A stretch of 64,000 bases of DNA from positions 434,862,270 to 434,926,269 of the forward strand of contig OX465595.1 in assembly GCA_950022295.1 (NCBI GenBank), given 5' to 3'. The position numbers and the translations under genes are program-made. This DNA is from Bromus sterilis. Lineage: Eukaryota; Streptophyta; Magnoliopsida; Poales; Poaceae. Below the pieces are notes generated by a model. That model did not search any database and was not told the origin of the DNA. It saw only the letters and a list, made by a program, of their open reading frames with translations. Positions 1-11,159 of the stretch are shown piece after piece (position 1 is the first letter of the stretch; each line of letters starts with the position of its first letter).

Positions 1-1327
1 ATACCCCAGGTTAAGACTAAATTTAGCAAGATTCTGAGCTTCAAAATTCGAGCTCCTACTCTCAAAATTTAAAGAACAAGAAAGGAAAGTAGCATGTCTA
101 TCTATTATTTCATGTAGAATAGCTCCGTAGGGTGTAGCAGCCTTCATCTTGATGTCTTCCAAGACCACCTTGGAGTCTGATGCGATGAATATATTCCTTG
201 CGTATAGATCTTCCGCCAGAGCCATTGCTTCCCTTATCGCCAGCGATTCAAGAGTGGGGGGTCGCATATGTGGGGAAAGAACAACGAGGATGCTCCTAGG
301 AAGAGACCATGGCTGTCTCTACAGACCACAGCCACAACACCAACTCTGCCCTCTGTGTCCACAACCGCGTCGACGTTTATCTTGACCAAACTATGGGGGG
401 GCGGTAGCCAAACCGAAGCTCTTGGGTGACGAACTGTGTCTCGTCAGGGGTTTATCGGCTGAGCAGACTTGACCTCCGAGAGAAACTTATATATGAAAGC
501 GTGTGTGAAGAATGGACTCTGGAAAATCCCTTCGTGGATTGCTTTCCTCCTAGCTGTCAAGATCGCCCACAAGGACACCGCCAAGACCAGACCATCATCA
601 AAACTTAACTGATGGAATAAGGTAAACAACCACTCTTGTGCATTTGGGCTCGAGAGCTCGATCGCCTGCTCAACCAGATCCTTCGGAAGAAGAGCCCAGA
701 CGCTTCTGGCCATCGAGCATTCCAAGAGGGGGTGTCTCTAGTTATCTTATCTACCACAAAGGCTGCAGGAGCTAGTGGTGGCCATATTGCGATGATGCAG
801 AACGTCGTAACGTGGGAACCGAATGTCGCGCTAGTCTCCACAAGAAATTCTTCACTTTTGAAGGCAGGTTTATGCTCCACAATTCTAACCAACCCGACCC
901 AGATTATGAAGTATGATATGACCCCTGTCTATCTTCCAGAATTCCCTCACGGTTCCGTTTAGTATTCATATAGATTCTGTAAGCCGAACGAACTGAGAAA
1001 CTGCCGTCTTGTTCTCCATCCCAAGCCCAAAAATCTCTCTACCGGTTTGTGCACACTGGAATTTGAAGGATAGCTTCGCAGTCAATTGGCACAAAAGTCT
1101 GACGTATGATCTCTTCTCTCGAGGACGTTGTGTTCATGTCAAGAAGCTTTGAGACAAGTGTTGGAGGGTTCGGTACTAATGACACAATTGGCCGCTTGAG
1201 ATTCTCCCGCGGAAGCCAGTTGTCATCCAAAATCTTCGTTGAAGTGCCATCTCCAATGCGTTTGATCATACCCTGCCATAGGAGGGCCCATCCATCAAGT
1301 ATCGAGCGCCAAAGCTGTGAAGGGTGG
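1..1327 (-). pseudogene. LINE (non-LTR retrotransposon) ORF2 C-terminal fragment: zinc-binding RT tail plus RNase H
   Basis: Reading leftward from about 1327, the minus strand gives the sequence typical of the end of a plant LINE polyprotein. First comes a stretch with WRSILDGWALLWQG and IGDGTSTKILDDNWLP, which is the region after the reverse-transcriptase core. Next is the zf-RVT part (ORF 725-444, ECSMARSVW then LAVSLWAILTARRKAIHE). Last is an RNase H-like domain (about 430 to 1) with LESLAIREAMALAEDLYA and FIASDSKVVLEDIK. The domains lie in different frames and are separated by stops, so the copy is dead. The catalytic RT core is absent: the 5' side ends where the Cassandra element begins at 1328, and the 3' end runs off the window. 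Family assignment is by motif recognition only. Confidence 0.8.
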
Positions 1328-1591
1328 TGACATCCTGGCTTAATAGGAATGATAGACTACTCATATCAACAAGGTGCACCTTCTTTTCCGGGAGCCCAGA
1401 TCCAAAGAACCCCAAAGTTAAGCGTGCTTGGCTTGGAGCGATTTGAGGATGGGTGACCGACCGGGAATTTGTTCCCGGGTGCGCATGAGTGAGGACAAAG
1501 TGCGTAGGAAAGACTAGTGTTGGTCTGTGGGGACAGTCTAGATCCCGCCAGGCGTACGCTGGGAACCGGTGGGTGTATCCGGGGCATTACA
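1328..1591 (+). repeat. Cassandra 5' LTR with 5S rRNA-like segment
   Basis: This 264-bp LTR ends GCATTACA just before the tRNA-Met-type primer-binding site. It contains 5S rRNA-derived blocks at about 1418-1462 that would include internal RNA polymerase III promoter-like sequence. It differs from the 3' LTR by only a few substitutions. Confidence 0.9.
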
Positions 1592-1631
1592 AATGGTATC
1601 AGAGCCGACCCTTGCGGTTATACGGGCGTGT

Positions 1632-3437
1632 TGTTGGGAATGTGCCCTAGAGGCAAATAAAATATGTTTTATCGAGCATATTCCATTAGTTCATAATACG
1701 TTTGATACTATGCTAGAACTGTATTAAGCGGAAACATTAATACAGGTGTGGTATACAAACAACCAGGTCCCTAGTAAACCCTAGTATACTAGTCCATTGG
1801 GCGATTGATGATCAAGGTTTCCTGATCATGAGACAATGGCGTCTGTTGACAATGGAGTCGTATCATTGGATAATGATATGATGGACATACACCCACCAGA
1901 AGTGTTGCGATGTGATCAAGTCACATAGTTCGACATTGCGATAACTATAACGTAGTGACCAGATCCTTTGACCGTAATGATCATACGTAATTGTCGTCTA
2001 TGAGGAGACTTTGATTTGTATCCCACCGCCTGACTGAAATATGCTGGCTATAACGGTGCACTTTGGGTATTCCGAAATAGATGGTTGATGAGTATGCAAA
2101 TAGATCAAAGCGGGATTTGTCCATCCGTGTGACGGATAGGTACTCTGGGCCCACTCGGTGATGTTACATCATAAAGTTTGCAAACGTGTGACTAGGTCAC
2201 GGAGTTGTAATATCACGGGAACGAGTAAACTTGTTTGTTGAGAACGAGGACGAACTAGGTATATTGGATACCGATGATCAAACCTCGGACAAGCAAAGTA
2301 CCATGGGACAAAGGGAACAGGCACACGGTTAACGGATCCAACAGCGATTGAAGTTCATTCGATGGAAACGCAGGGGCTATCAAGGATTGTAACCAGGTCC
2401 AATTGATTAGTCATTGATCAATGAGAGTTGTCTCGATCATGTCTGCTGTTTCCCGGACCGTAGGGTGTTACACTTAAGGGTACTCGACGCAGTAAGGATT
2501 GATTCGGGATCACCGGAGAAATTGGAGAGAACACCAGAATTGTTCCGGTGATGACCGGAATTGTTCCGATGAAGGCCGGAAGTTGTTCTGGGTATTTTGA
2601 AAGGTTCAAAATATATTTAATAATGTTTAATATATGTTTTATTATTTAATTATCTGAATTAAATATTAAAATGTATTTAAATATAATTAAAAATGAATTA
2701 AAAGGCATATGGGCCTCATAGGGCCCATTAGGGGGAGAGGGAGTCCTCCCCCATGGGCAATGGCGCCATGAGGGGGCCCACCCCCCTTATTGGTGCGCCA
2801 TAACCCCCCCTTTGGGATTAGTCCCACCCCGGAAGGGGAAGGGGGGGTGTCACCCCTCCTTGGCCTATATAAGGAGGGGTAGAGGTGCACTTTTAATCAT
2901 GAATTTTTTGAGAAAAGTTTCTCATCTCTCTCCCTCCTTTCTCCTTCCTTTGAGCGGACTCCCCTTGTTTGGAGGCTGCTCTGGGTTGGGGATTTCTCCA
3001 CTATATGCACGCCGTCGTGCTGCTGGAATCGGGATCCGAATCCATCTTCTTTCCGCTGCTCTACTGGTTCGGAGCCCGGAGGGACGTCGGGTATACTGTA
3101 TGTGTATAATCCCGCGAGGCACTACACTTGTGGTGCTACTTCATCGTCGTGGTCGTATCGCGAGGTCTTCATCAGCAACGTTCCGACGGGGACGTAATCC
3201 CGTCATCGGTCTGCAAGGATCGGGTGGCTACAGGAGTCATCGTGGATCTGCGCGGCATCGGGGATTGCCGGTACGACTACACCAACCACGTTCATGCGGG
3301 AACGTTTCCCGCTTAACGGACTACATTCTGGTATGTGATCTATTTCTGTCCGTTACTTGCATCAGCATAGCATAGGTCTTGGGATTGGGTATCGTAGGTC
3401 AAGGAAAAATTTGTGTTTTCTGCCCCGAACCCCAACA
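1632..3437 (+). mobile_element. Solo LTR of a BARE/Angela-type Ty1/Copia element, nested in Cassandra
   Basis: This 1,806-bp segment starts TGTTGGG and ends CCCAACA, a perfect terminal inverted repeat. It is flanked by the 5-bp duplication CGTGT (1627-1631 and 3438-3442). The opening GAATGTGCCCTAGAGGCAA is characteristic of BARE/Angela-like LTRs in Triticeae. A TATA box (TATATAA, 2866-2872) sits about three quarters of the way in, as expected of the U3 promoter. There is no internal domain, so unequal recombination between two LTRs probably removed the rest. ORFs inside it are chance frames. Confidence 0.92.
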
Positions 3438-3560
3438 CGTGTGTGGGTCAGTGCGCGAACATGTGGGACATGTGTCGGCACTGGACGCACAGACGTGTGC
3501 CAAGAGGGAACGTTCCTGTGGGCCGATGAGGACATCAGTTCCTTTGAGTGGGGGTGTATG

Positions 3561-3824
3561 TGACATCCTGGCTTAATAGGAATGATAGACTACTCATATC
3601 AACAAGGTGCGCCTTCTTTTCCGGGAGCCCAGATCCAAAGAACTCCAAAGTTAAGCGTGCTTGGCTTGGAGCGATTTGAGGATGGGTGACCGACCGGGAA
3701 TTTGTTCCCGGGTGCGCATGAGTGAGGACAAAGTGCGTAGGAAAGACTAGTGTTGGTCTGTGGGGACAGTCTAGATCCCGCCAGGCGTACGCCGGGAACC
3801 GGTGGGTGTGTCCGGGGCATTACA
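3561..3824 (+). repeat. Cassandra 3' LTR with 5S rRNA-like segment
   Basis: This is the direct repeat of 1328-1591 and has the same length. It is followed by the TSD copy GGTGG (3825-3829). The 5S-like block lies at about 3650-3695. Confidence 0.9.
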
Positions 3825-3829
3825 GGTGG

Positions 3830-4243
3830 GTTCCCAATTCGGCATTGAGAATGTCGGTCATTGAGAAGATTGAATTCTGCATGAACTCCTTTATGGCAGA
3901 AGCATTGGCAGTCCGGTTCGGGATGAACTTGGCACGTTCTGTTGGATGCGGAAAAGTTGAGATTGAATCAGATAACCTAGTCGTGGTCAAGGCGTTGAAG
4001 GAAGGGAGCTCTTCATCTACACCAAGTACGGTGTTCGATGATTGTTATTTCATGTCATTGGATTTTACTCATGTTGTCTTTCAGCATTTCTTTAGAGAGA
4101 GTAATTGTGTAGCTCATGAGTTAGCAAAGCTGGCTAGGTTCACCTCTCCTAGTACCTGGTTAGAATCCCCCCCTGATTATGTCTTAAGTTCATTGTATCT
4201 GATGCTACTCTGGTGGAGAAGAAGTATAGGGAGGTTTATATTG
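3830..4243 (+). pseudogene. LINE-type RNase H domain fragment
   Basis: The plus frame contains MAEALAVRFGMNLARSVGC, VEIESDNLVVVKALKEG and ESNCVAHELAKLARF. These match the RNase H-like (RVT_3) domain at the C-terminus of plant LINE polyproteins and related proteins. The acidic residues in AEAL and ESDN fit the family's catalytic pattern. The N-terminal side is cut at the Cassandra insertion, and no RT is seen upstream. It runs opposite to the minus-strand LINE fragment left of Cassandra, so the two are not halves of one element. The ORF seems to start inside the Cassandra LTR, but that part is coincidental. Confidence 0.7.
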
Positions 4244-4249
4244 TAAAGA

Positions 4250-6110
4250 AAAACATTCCCAATCATCAACTTTGTGCAACGCAATACATATAGGTCCAAG
4301 AAATGCTCAGCTCCGGATAATCTCAAAATACTTTTGAATACTTACTGGTGCTTAACTACTTGATACGATGATCTGCGTATTTTGCTGCTTTGTACGTGTT
4401 GAGGTGAAGTGTGTGTTTAGACTTATAATCTACTCGCATGCTTCGAACTGTACTACTTCGCATGCTCAAAATTTTGTAAAGCATCCGGTTCTTGAAACAC
4501 CCGACGTGACCGGATGCGTCCAAGTGCTCACCCCTTATTTTACTGCTCCTACAGCCGTGTATTTCATACCCGGCATCTCATATCCATGTACCGCACATTA
4601 GACCTTACAAAAACTGTACTACTTTTTTTTTAATTCCAAAAACTATACTAAATCGTGCCTCAAAGCCGTACTAAAGTATGCTTTAAACACTTTACTAAAT
4701 TGTGCTTCTTGTAAAGTCACAGTTATCCATGATTTTTTCCAGGAGCACATATTTGCTTCTCGTGGAGACATAAATTTATCTCGTTCAAGCACATATTTGC
4801 TTTTTCCCGAAAAACATTGATTTATCTTTTGTTGAGCCACACATTTTCTTTTAGTGGGGCACATATTTTGATTCTCGTAGAATCATAATTTTTTTCATGA
4901 ACTACGATTTTTTCTTGTTTTAGGAAGCATGGATTTGTTTCTCATTGAGGCAAGATTTTTGATAAACTGCGTTTTTCACTTTTCAAAAAGTACAGTGTAG
5001 TCCATGTGAAGGCATATATTTACTTCGTGAAAGCATAAATTTGTTTTACACCTAAAACCCAGTAAACCCCTGGGAAAAAAGAATAAAAACGAAGAAATTC
5101 TGCGGGTGCTTCCAAAGCGCAACATGTGGCAATGATTGGACACACTACTTAGCAAACTCACAAACCCCAAAAATGACCTTTGTGGACCTTTGTGGGAGCC
5201 CCCAATGGGGTACCCATCAGATAGTTGCTTCCAACATAGCGAAATCACTAGTTAAAGGGTATCCCTTACATCGATCACTTTAACTTTTGATGATAACAAG
5301 TGGTGCAAAAAAGCATGTGCGTCGCTTGTTGCAACTAGATGATTTTGGATGATTTTCTCACCCCGCGCGTGAAATATGAAAGGTTGACTGTTTGTGCTTT
5401 TTAAATTCGTATTTGCAAAATGACTTATCACTCGAAACGTGCATCCAAATCCCAAATCAGCTTTACCATCGCGTTTTTTATGTTGAGATATTTAAAACTA
5501 GATCACATGTTGATAGGTTTTAACGAATTTTTTCCAGGCAAAATTTGTGCGTAAAAACTGAATTGAATCGTGCCTCAAGCCGTATTAAACTTTTCTTAAT
5601 TTTGTTACTAGATTGTGCTTCTTGCAAATCACAAGTTTGTTTCTCGTAAAGTCATAGTTTTATATATGTAAATTATATTTATTTCTTTTTTTTGAGAATC
5701 ATGGATTTGTTTCTCGTGCAGACACAATTTTACTTCTCGTTGAAACTTTTTTGTAATACATATTTATATTTCGTTGAGCCACAAGTTTGCTTCTCGTGGA
5801 GGCATAATTTGCGTTTCTCATAGAGTCATAGTTTTTCTATGAACTGTGATTATTCTTTCTTTTTTCCAAAAAATGCAGATTTTCCCCGCAAAAAGCACAG
5901 ATTTAATTAACTTTTCAAAAACTGTATATTCACTTTTCAAAAATCACAGATTTAATTCATGTGAAGGTATATTGTTTTCCCACTAAACCAAAAAAATAAA
6001 TAACGCGTGAACAATAAAACGAAATCCTAGGCCTGGCCCTTACATTCGAGGCCTGGCCCAGGGCTGTCTTCTGTATTTGTAGGTTAATTACAACTCTCTT
6101 TAAAAATTGC
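4250..6110. other. AT-rich intergenic sequence with an old duplicated block
   Basis: I see no gene here. Blocks at about 4640-5060 and 5560-5990 share the same order of degenerate phrases (AATCGTGCCTCAA, GATTGTGCTTCTTG, TTTGCTTCTCGTGGAG, repeated CACAGATTT/CATATTT words). They look like two diverged copies of one low-complexity repeat. No terminal inverted repeats or TSDs could be set. Confidence 0.5.
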
Positions 6111-6465
6111 AATATATATACCTCAGTCCGAGACTCCTCCGTACGTACCACCACCCTTCCGATTTTTGGTAATCAAAAATCGGCCGTCGCCTTCAGGAGT
6201 AAATCTAAATTAGGCAGGTACGTACGGCAAGTCGCCATCGCTAAATCCCGTTTAACCCTAATTCATTCCATGCATCTTTTGGTTTTGCCCTAATTCATTC
6301 CACGTGTGTCCTCGTTTGGAATCGGAACTTAACATATAATCTTCCTGTTGCATCATACTCCAACCTTCGATTCGAGCGGATTTTCTACACGTCGATTTAA
6401 TTTGTATGGTTGTAATGGTGCTAGCTAGACGATCTGAACTTTTTGGCATTTGATGTAGATTGGTA
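6111..6465 (+). promoter_or_regulatory. Putative core promoter and 5' UTR (with likely intron) of the NAC gene
   Basis: A TATA-like tract (AATATATATACC, about 6112-6123) lies about 340 bp upstream of the NAC start codon. A strong donor CAG|GTACGT at 6217/6218 and an acceptor GATGTAG ending at 6458 could define a 5' UTR intron that places ATG 6466 a few bases into the coding exon. Transcript evidence would be needed; this is inference from signals only. Confidence 0.4.
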
Positions 6466-9400
6466 ATGGCCTCGAGTTGCTCCGACGAAAACGATGGCGT
6501 GGTCGGCCAATCCGGCGCTCCAGCTCCAGCTCCGCCACCGGCACAGCCCACCCCGCCGGACCCCTGCTCCTTGCCGTCGACGTCGCAGCCGTCACCCCCG
6601 TCCTTTTTCCTTCCACCGCCACCGCAACAACAGCATTATAATCTATCGCAACCAGATGAGGAGCTGAACATCCCTGAGCTCGACAACAACGACGCCATCG
6701 ATGACAGCCTTTTCGGCTACATCGATTATCTTAACGCCTCACTGCCGCCGCTACCGCTGGACGCCACCTCGGTTGCACCCTTCGTGCAGCCGGCGATGCC
6801 TCCGCTGGACCCCACACCGGTTGCACCCTTGGTGCAGCCGGCGATGCCTCCGCCGCTGCAGATGCAGCTGGCGATGCAACCGCCGCCGCACTACAGCCAG
6901 CAGCCACTGGCCATGGTGACCATGGAAGGAGGTCAGTACTACTACTTCGGAGTCGCTCCAGAGCACGCCGTACTCCCGGACGCGCCACCGCCGGCTGCTG
7001 AGCCGACCAAGGCGGCCGGAGGGCGGCGCCGTGGCCGGCCTCCCGGCAGCACCACAAAGTCATCAAAATCAAAGTCCAACTCCAAGTCCAAGTCTAAGGT
7101 CGCCAACACAGCCGCTGCAGCTGGGCGCCGGCAGCAAGCTCCTACCGCGTCTGCCATCATCGCCCTGCCGCAAACCGAGGGTGCCGGCGGTGAGGAGGAG
7201 CAAGAAGTGGTGGCGTACGCGGCCATTAGCGCCCCGGGCATCCGGTTCAAGCCGTCGGACGAGGAGCTCATCTGGTACCTAAAGTCGAAGTACCTCGGCC
7301 GCAGAATGCCCGTGGACTTCATCAAGGAGATCAACGTCTTCAAGGACCATCCCAGCACTGTGCAAGGTAATCTTCTGTTCCAAATAGCTACAAGCCTACA
7401 AGTCTACAACCCACTATCTACTTTTTCTAAACATACAACCATGTGTCACATATGTTCTAAGAACATGCATGCAAATGATATATTACATGATTTTTATTAC
7501 TCTATGCATGCATGTTGAACTACCCTATCATTAATTCATCCATGTAAATCATACATTATTTCTTGCAATACATTTTGTGTTGACGATTTATATATTTTAC
7601 GGTTGCAACACACCTACGTAATTCACCGTTCAATTTTTTTTTATAAATAATGTTCTTTATCATTTTTACACCCTTTATATTTTTTAATTACATTTGCTTC
7701 TCATTCGATTTAGATGTTTTTAGTAAATTTTATGCAATTTTAGCAAAATTTCTACAGCAACGGTGGGGCATCATCAATGATAACTTAGTGTCCTTTGTTA
7801 ATTAAGCGCCCTCGTATTTTTTCTTACTCTGTGCTGTCGTGCTCGATGCTCGCTTCACAACATGTTACTTAATTTTAGACTGAAAATTATCAGTACCAAG
7901 GTTAGTGAACTATTGGTACTGTATATTCTAACTAGAAATTAAATGATGAAAAAACATACATAGAATGTAAGATAAAGTTATTGACCAGAAATACAACTAA
8001 TTTTTTTTATTAAATCAATGATAACTAATATGGAACGAAGAGAGTAAACTAATAGGGACGGTCATGCTTATTAATTAATATAGGATTACACGAATTGCAA
8101 ATACTTTTGACATTAAGTTCATGAACTCTCTTTTTGCGGCCAATAACACATATAGGTGAAGGTTAGTGAACCTTGCCCCGGATAGGAATAACCGAATGAG
8201 AGCAGGATGATGTTGATAAAATCACATTTCACCTCTTTTTGCAGACAAGTGCGGGGCAAGCATCAACGGGGCATGGTACCTATTCACATCCAGGAACCGG
8301 AAATACAAGAAAGGCTACCGGCCAATTCGGTCCGTTGGGAAAATTGGCTACTGGAAATCCAACGGCAAAGAGAAAAATATAAAAGTAGGCGGCATCAAGA
8401 TCGGGAAAGTGAACGCCCTCACATTCATGCTCGGCCGCCAGCCAAAGGGGGCACAGACCTCATGGAAGATGAAGGAGTACCGCATCAAGCAGTACCAGCT
8501 ACACCCTAATCCCCCCTCCATGCTGGTATTTATTCAGTTATTTCCTTGCAACTTTGATTCGTCGTATTGGTACTATGTTCAAACAAAACAAATGCATTAT
8601 TAAGTTTGTCTAGGTTAGTAAAAGAGTCCCTCCTAAAGGTGCCATGATCCCGAACCGATTTTACCTTGGCTCAAAAAACCCAAGTTTCTTTACCACCGCA
8701 TAGGGTTCCTTGAATCTAACATTCTTAAGAAGTTGCTCCCCACCACACATATTCTCTTACCATGCACACATGTCACCTAATCAAAGGCCCACCACAATAT
8801 GCATGAGAATAAGTTGTTCATTATTACTTGATCTCATGCACACATTCCTCTCACCACACATACCACCTCATCAAAGCTTCATTCAACATGCATGAAAATC
8901 TTCTCCATTATATTATGTCACTTATATTCAATAAATATTTTTAACAAATACAATAATAAAATATAACACATCACATGCATTTTTTACTTTTAGTTTATTT
9001 ATATTATTAATTCAACTTCTCATATTACATACAATCAAATCATTCGAAATATATTGCAATCAATTCCCGCAGCAACGCGCGGGGTATTCTCTAGTAATAT
9101 GATATTTCAGACGGGGTAAATCGTTAATCCTTTCTACCCTTACTAATACTATAAAATGTTTTTTTGTAAATTATGGACAAAAAGAAATTAATAGTATAAA
9201 AAATCACTTGTGTATTTCTCTCCACGGAAGCTAAACGCAAGGAATAATTAATGGCTGTATTGTTTTCAGTTTTGGCGGGGATGGATAGATTGCTCATCTT
9301 CTTTTTACAAATGATCTTCATCTAGGCCCTATTTCAAAGATTGTGAAATAGTTTGAAGGATTGAAATTATTTGGAATATTTTTATATAGATTAACTTCGT

Positions 9401-9856
9401 ATGATGCCTCCCAAAAATAATAACTTTTCATTGTACTTGTGCAAATAGGAATACGAAACCGCATACAATATTTGTAGTACAAAATTTTCCATCAACTCTA
9501 TGTTTTATAGCTATACAGTGGGGTGATTTTTTGTGATTTTTAGTCCTCATGCACTCGTGTTCCTTCGGTTTACGTGTGTCATTGAAAAGTTGTTCTCTTT
9601 GTTGCAGCTTGACCCGTGGATGATCTGCAAATTGTTCTGTACTAAACACCCACAAGCAAAGCAGCATGATTTCCCTGTTAAGGCGAGAGGTCAACCAGAT
9701 AAGGGTGAAGAACACGTCGGCGATGCAAACGGCGGTGGTGGAGGCGAAGAAACCATTGTCGGGAGTCTGCCACAGGACGGCCCTGGACAAGAGTTGGACA
9801 TAGAATTCTACTTTTCACTTGATGACTTTGGACATGGAGATCCCGAAGATCAATGA
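6466..9856 (+). CDS. NAC-domain transcription factor with N-terminal AT-hook extension (3 exons)
   Basis: The exons are 6466-7366, 8245-8525 and 9608-9856, all with GT/AG borders and compatible phases, giving 476 codons plus TGA. Residues 1-250 are Pro/Gln-rich, with an internal repeat (VAPFVQPAMPP / VAPLVQPAMPP) and a basic RRRGRPPGS at about 188-196 that looks like an AT-hook. A Ser/Lys stretch follows. The NAC DNA-binding domain then spans about 255-405: PGIRFKPSDEELIWYL (subdomain A), WYLFTSRNRKYKKGYRP (C), GYWKSNGKEK and GRQPKGAQTSWKMKEYRI (D), then LDPWMICKLF (E). The short acidic tail ends EFYFSLDDFGHGDPEDQ. Most NAC proteins carry this domain at the N-terminus, so the long leader is unusual. 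The role is presumably sequence-specific nuclear transcription control; the target is unknown. A TTG at 6460 is in frame, but ATG 6466 is the natural start. Confidence 0.88.
8610..9094 (+). mobile_element. Probable non-autonomous Helitron in NAC intron 2 (3' end clear, 5' end uncertain)
   Basis: The right end (about 9066-9094) has a GC-rich hairpin (CCCGC / GCGGG) a few bases before a terminal CTAG, followed by T. This is the standard Helitron 3' structure and matches a common grass Helitron tail. The left end is not certain. A TC at 8609-8610 starts a plausible boundary but is not preceded by A. The body is AT-rich and non-coding. It lies wholly inside the 1,082-bp intron 2, so splicing should be unaffected. 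Confidence 0.5.
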
Positions 9857-10304
9857 TCGTCGGAGCGATTTGAAAAATCGGTGAAAACTAGAGGATTTGT
9901 CGAGATGATGAATCGTAGCCTACATCTAAATGCATAAGATACTTAGTTTCTGGGACTTTTATTTCTTCCCTTTTTTTTACCGGGAGTATGATCTTTAATC
10001 TATTCCTGTATTTTGTGGTCGGTCCTTGTGGTGCTATGGTGGCAATGACGCACCATCAAGGATAACTAGTTTTTTTTTAGCAGGAACTCGAGGATGATTT
10101 ACCTATTCTCAAAGCAAGTTACTTGAGAGAATTTGTTTGGCAGAATATACTTATTTTTTCTATAGGGACGAGAACACACAGGCTATTCTGTATATAGTTT
10201 TGTACGGGCGGGACGAGTACTAGATTAGCTAATTAAGTTACTGCCAGGAACTGGACGGTGTGAATATTAAAATTTTCGTTCGGGAATAAGTGTATTTCTA
10301 GCTA

Positions 10305-10536
10305 TTGTTTTACATTGGAATATTAACTTGTTGACTAATTTTATAGAAAAAAAATAGTAACACACATATATGACAGCAAATTGATATGTTATGAAAGTAC
10401 ATTTCAAAACGAATATAATGACACCAATTTAATACCTTAAATGTTGCTATGTTTTCTATAAAATTTGTCAAATCCTTAAAACTTTTATTTGGGACAAAAG
10501 CTAGAAGTACATTTATTCGCAAACAGAAGGAGTATG
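10305..10536. mobile_element. Degenerate Tc1/Mariner (Stowaway-like) MITE remnant
   Basis: An internal layout of AACTTGTTGACTAATTTTATAG on one side and CTATAAAATTTGTCAAATCC on the other, followed by GGACAAAAGCTAGAAGTAC and GAAGGAGTA, resembles longer Triticeae Mariner MITEs. The ends have decayed, so exact boundaries and the TA duplication are uncertain. Confidence 0.45.
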
Positions 10537-10599
10537 CATTATTTATCACCTTTTTTATTTGCGGAGGACGAGTACCGGATTAGCTAATTAAATTATTTA

Positions 10600-11051
10600 A
10601 AGCAACTCTAGCATATGGTACTGTAAAATCAGTTTACGGGTCACTGTAAACTGTTTTTGCAGTATTAAATCGACTTTGATAGACTGTAAAACTGTACTGC
10701 AAAAACAAAATCCGGCGACGCTCCAACAGCCGAAGCCAAGCTCCAATGCCTGCTCCGGCGATGCTCCGTCAACCGCTGCCGAGCTCCTCCGCATGCTCCA
10801 GCAAGGCTCCAGCGGCAGCGCCGAGCTCCAGGCTGCCTGTTCCGGTGTTGATCGGTTTACAATTTCAATATATGAGAACTTGCAAAATGACTCAAAAACT
10901 GCAGATTTAAAGTATGAAGGGGATAATATACGAGGACTTGAAAAACATTTAAGGATCATCCATTTTATGAGATATATACAGTGTGTTTTATGGTATACGT
11001 ACTATAAATTTAGAGGTTTGATCAACTTTACGAGATCTTCTAGAGTTGCTC
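10600..11051. mobile_element. MITE, PIF/Harbinger-like
   Basis: The left end AAGCAACTCTAG and the reverse complement of the right end, GAGCAACTCTAG, match at 11 of 12 positions. Both sides are flanked by TTA (10597-10599 and 11052-11054), the 3-bp duplication typical of PIF/Harbinger. The 452-bp interior has a short GC-rich patch (10715-10850) that yields an apparent small ORF. I treat that ORF as non-genic. Confidence 0.6.
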
Positions 11052-11159
11052 TTACGTCGATTGTTGTAGTCTAGTGTAGTACTACATACAATTAAATAGT
11101 TTTTCTTACTTGTCGTACAATTAAATAGTTGTGCCCTACTTTGTGACGGCGTGCCACTC

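Larger units (their letters stand above)
1328..3824 (+). mobile_element. Cassandra-type TRIM retrotransposon, split by a solo LTR
   Basis: Two near-identical 264-bp direct repeats (1328-1591 and 3561-3824) start TGACATCC and end GCATTACA. They are flanked by a perfect 5-bp duplication GGTGG (1323-1327 and 3825-3829). The LTRs contain a 5S rRNA-like stretch with AAGTTAAGCGTGCTTGG and GGATGGGTGACC, the hallmark of Cassandra. A primer-binding site TGGTATCAGAGCC (1594-1606), matching initiator-Met tRNA elements, follows the 5' LTR. A purine-rich tract (about 3545-3556) precedes the 3' LTR. Without the nested LTR the internal region is only about 160 bp and has no coding capacity, as expected for a terminal-repeat retrotransposon in miniature. 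Confidence 0.92.

Noticed and set aside
1410..1470. 5S rRNA gene
   Set aside because: The similarity covers only part of 5S rRNA, is diverged, and occurs in both LTRs of a TRIM element; this is the Cassandra signature.
2812..3375. 187-residue ORF
   Set aside because: It lies wholly within the Copia solo LTR and overlaps its TATA and transcribed leader region; chance frame.
7367..7518. NAC reading frame extending past 7366
   Set aside because: It reads into intron 1. Splicing at 7366/8245 joins the two halves of the NAC domain in phase, while the extension has no NAC similarity.
10676..11074. Small protein-coding gene of about 130 residues
   Set aside because: It lies inside a MITE with TTA duplications, has no recognisable domain and mixes GC-rich and AT-rich codon use.
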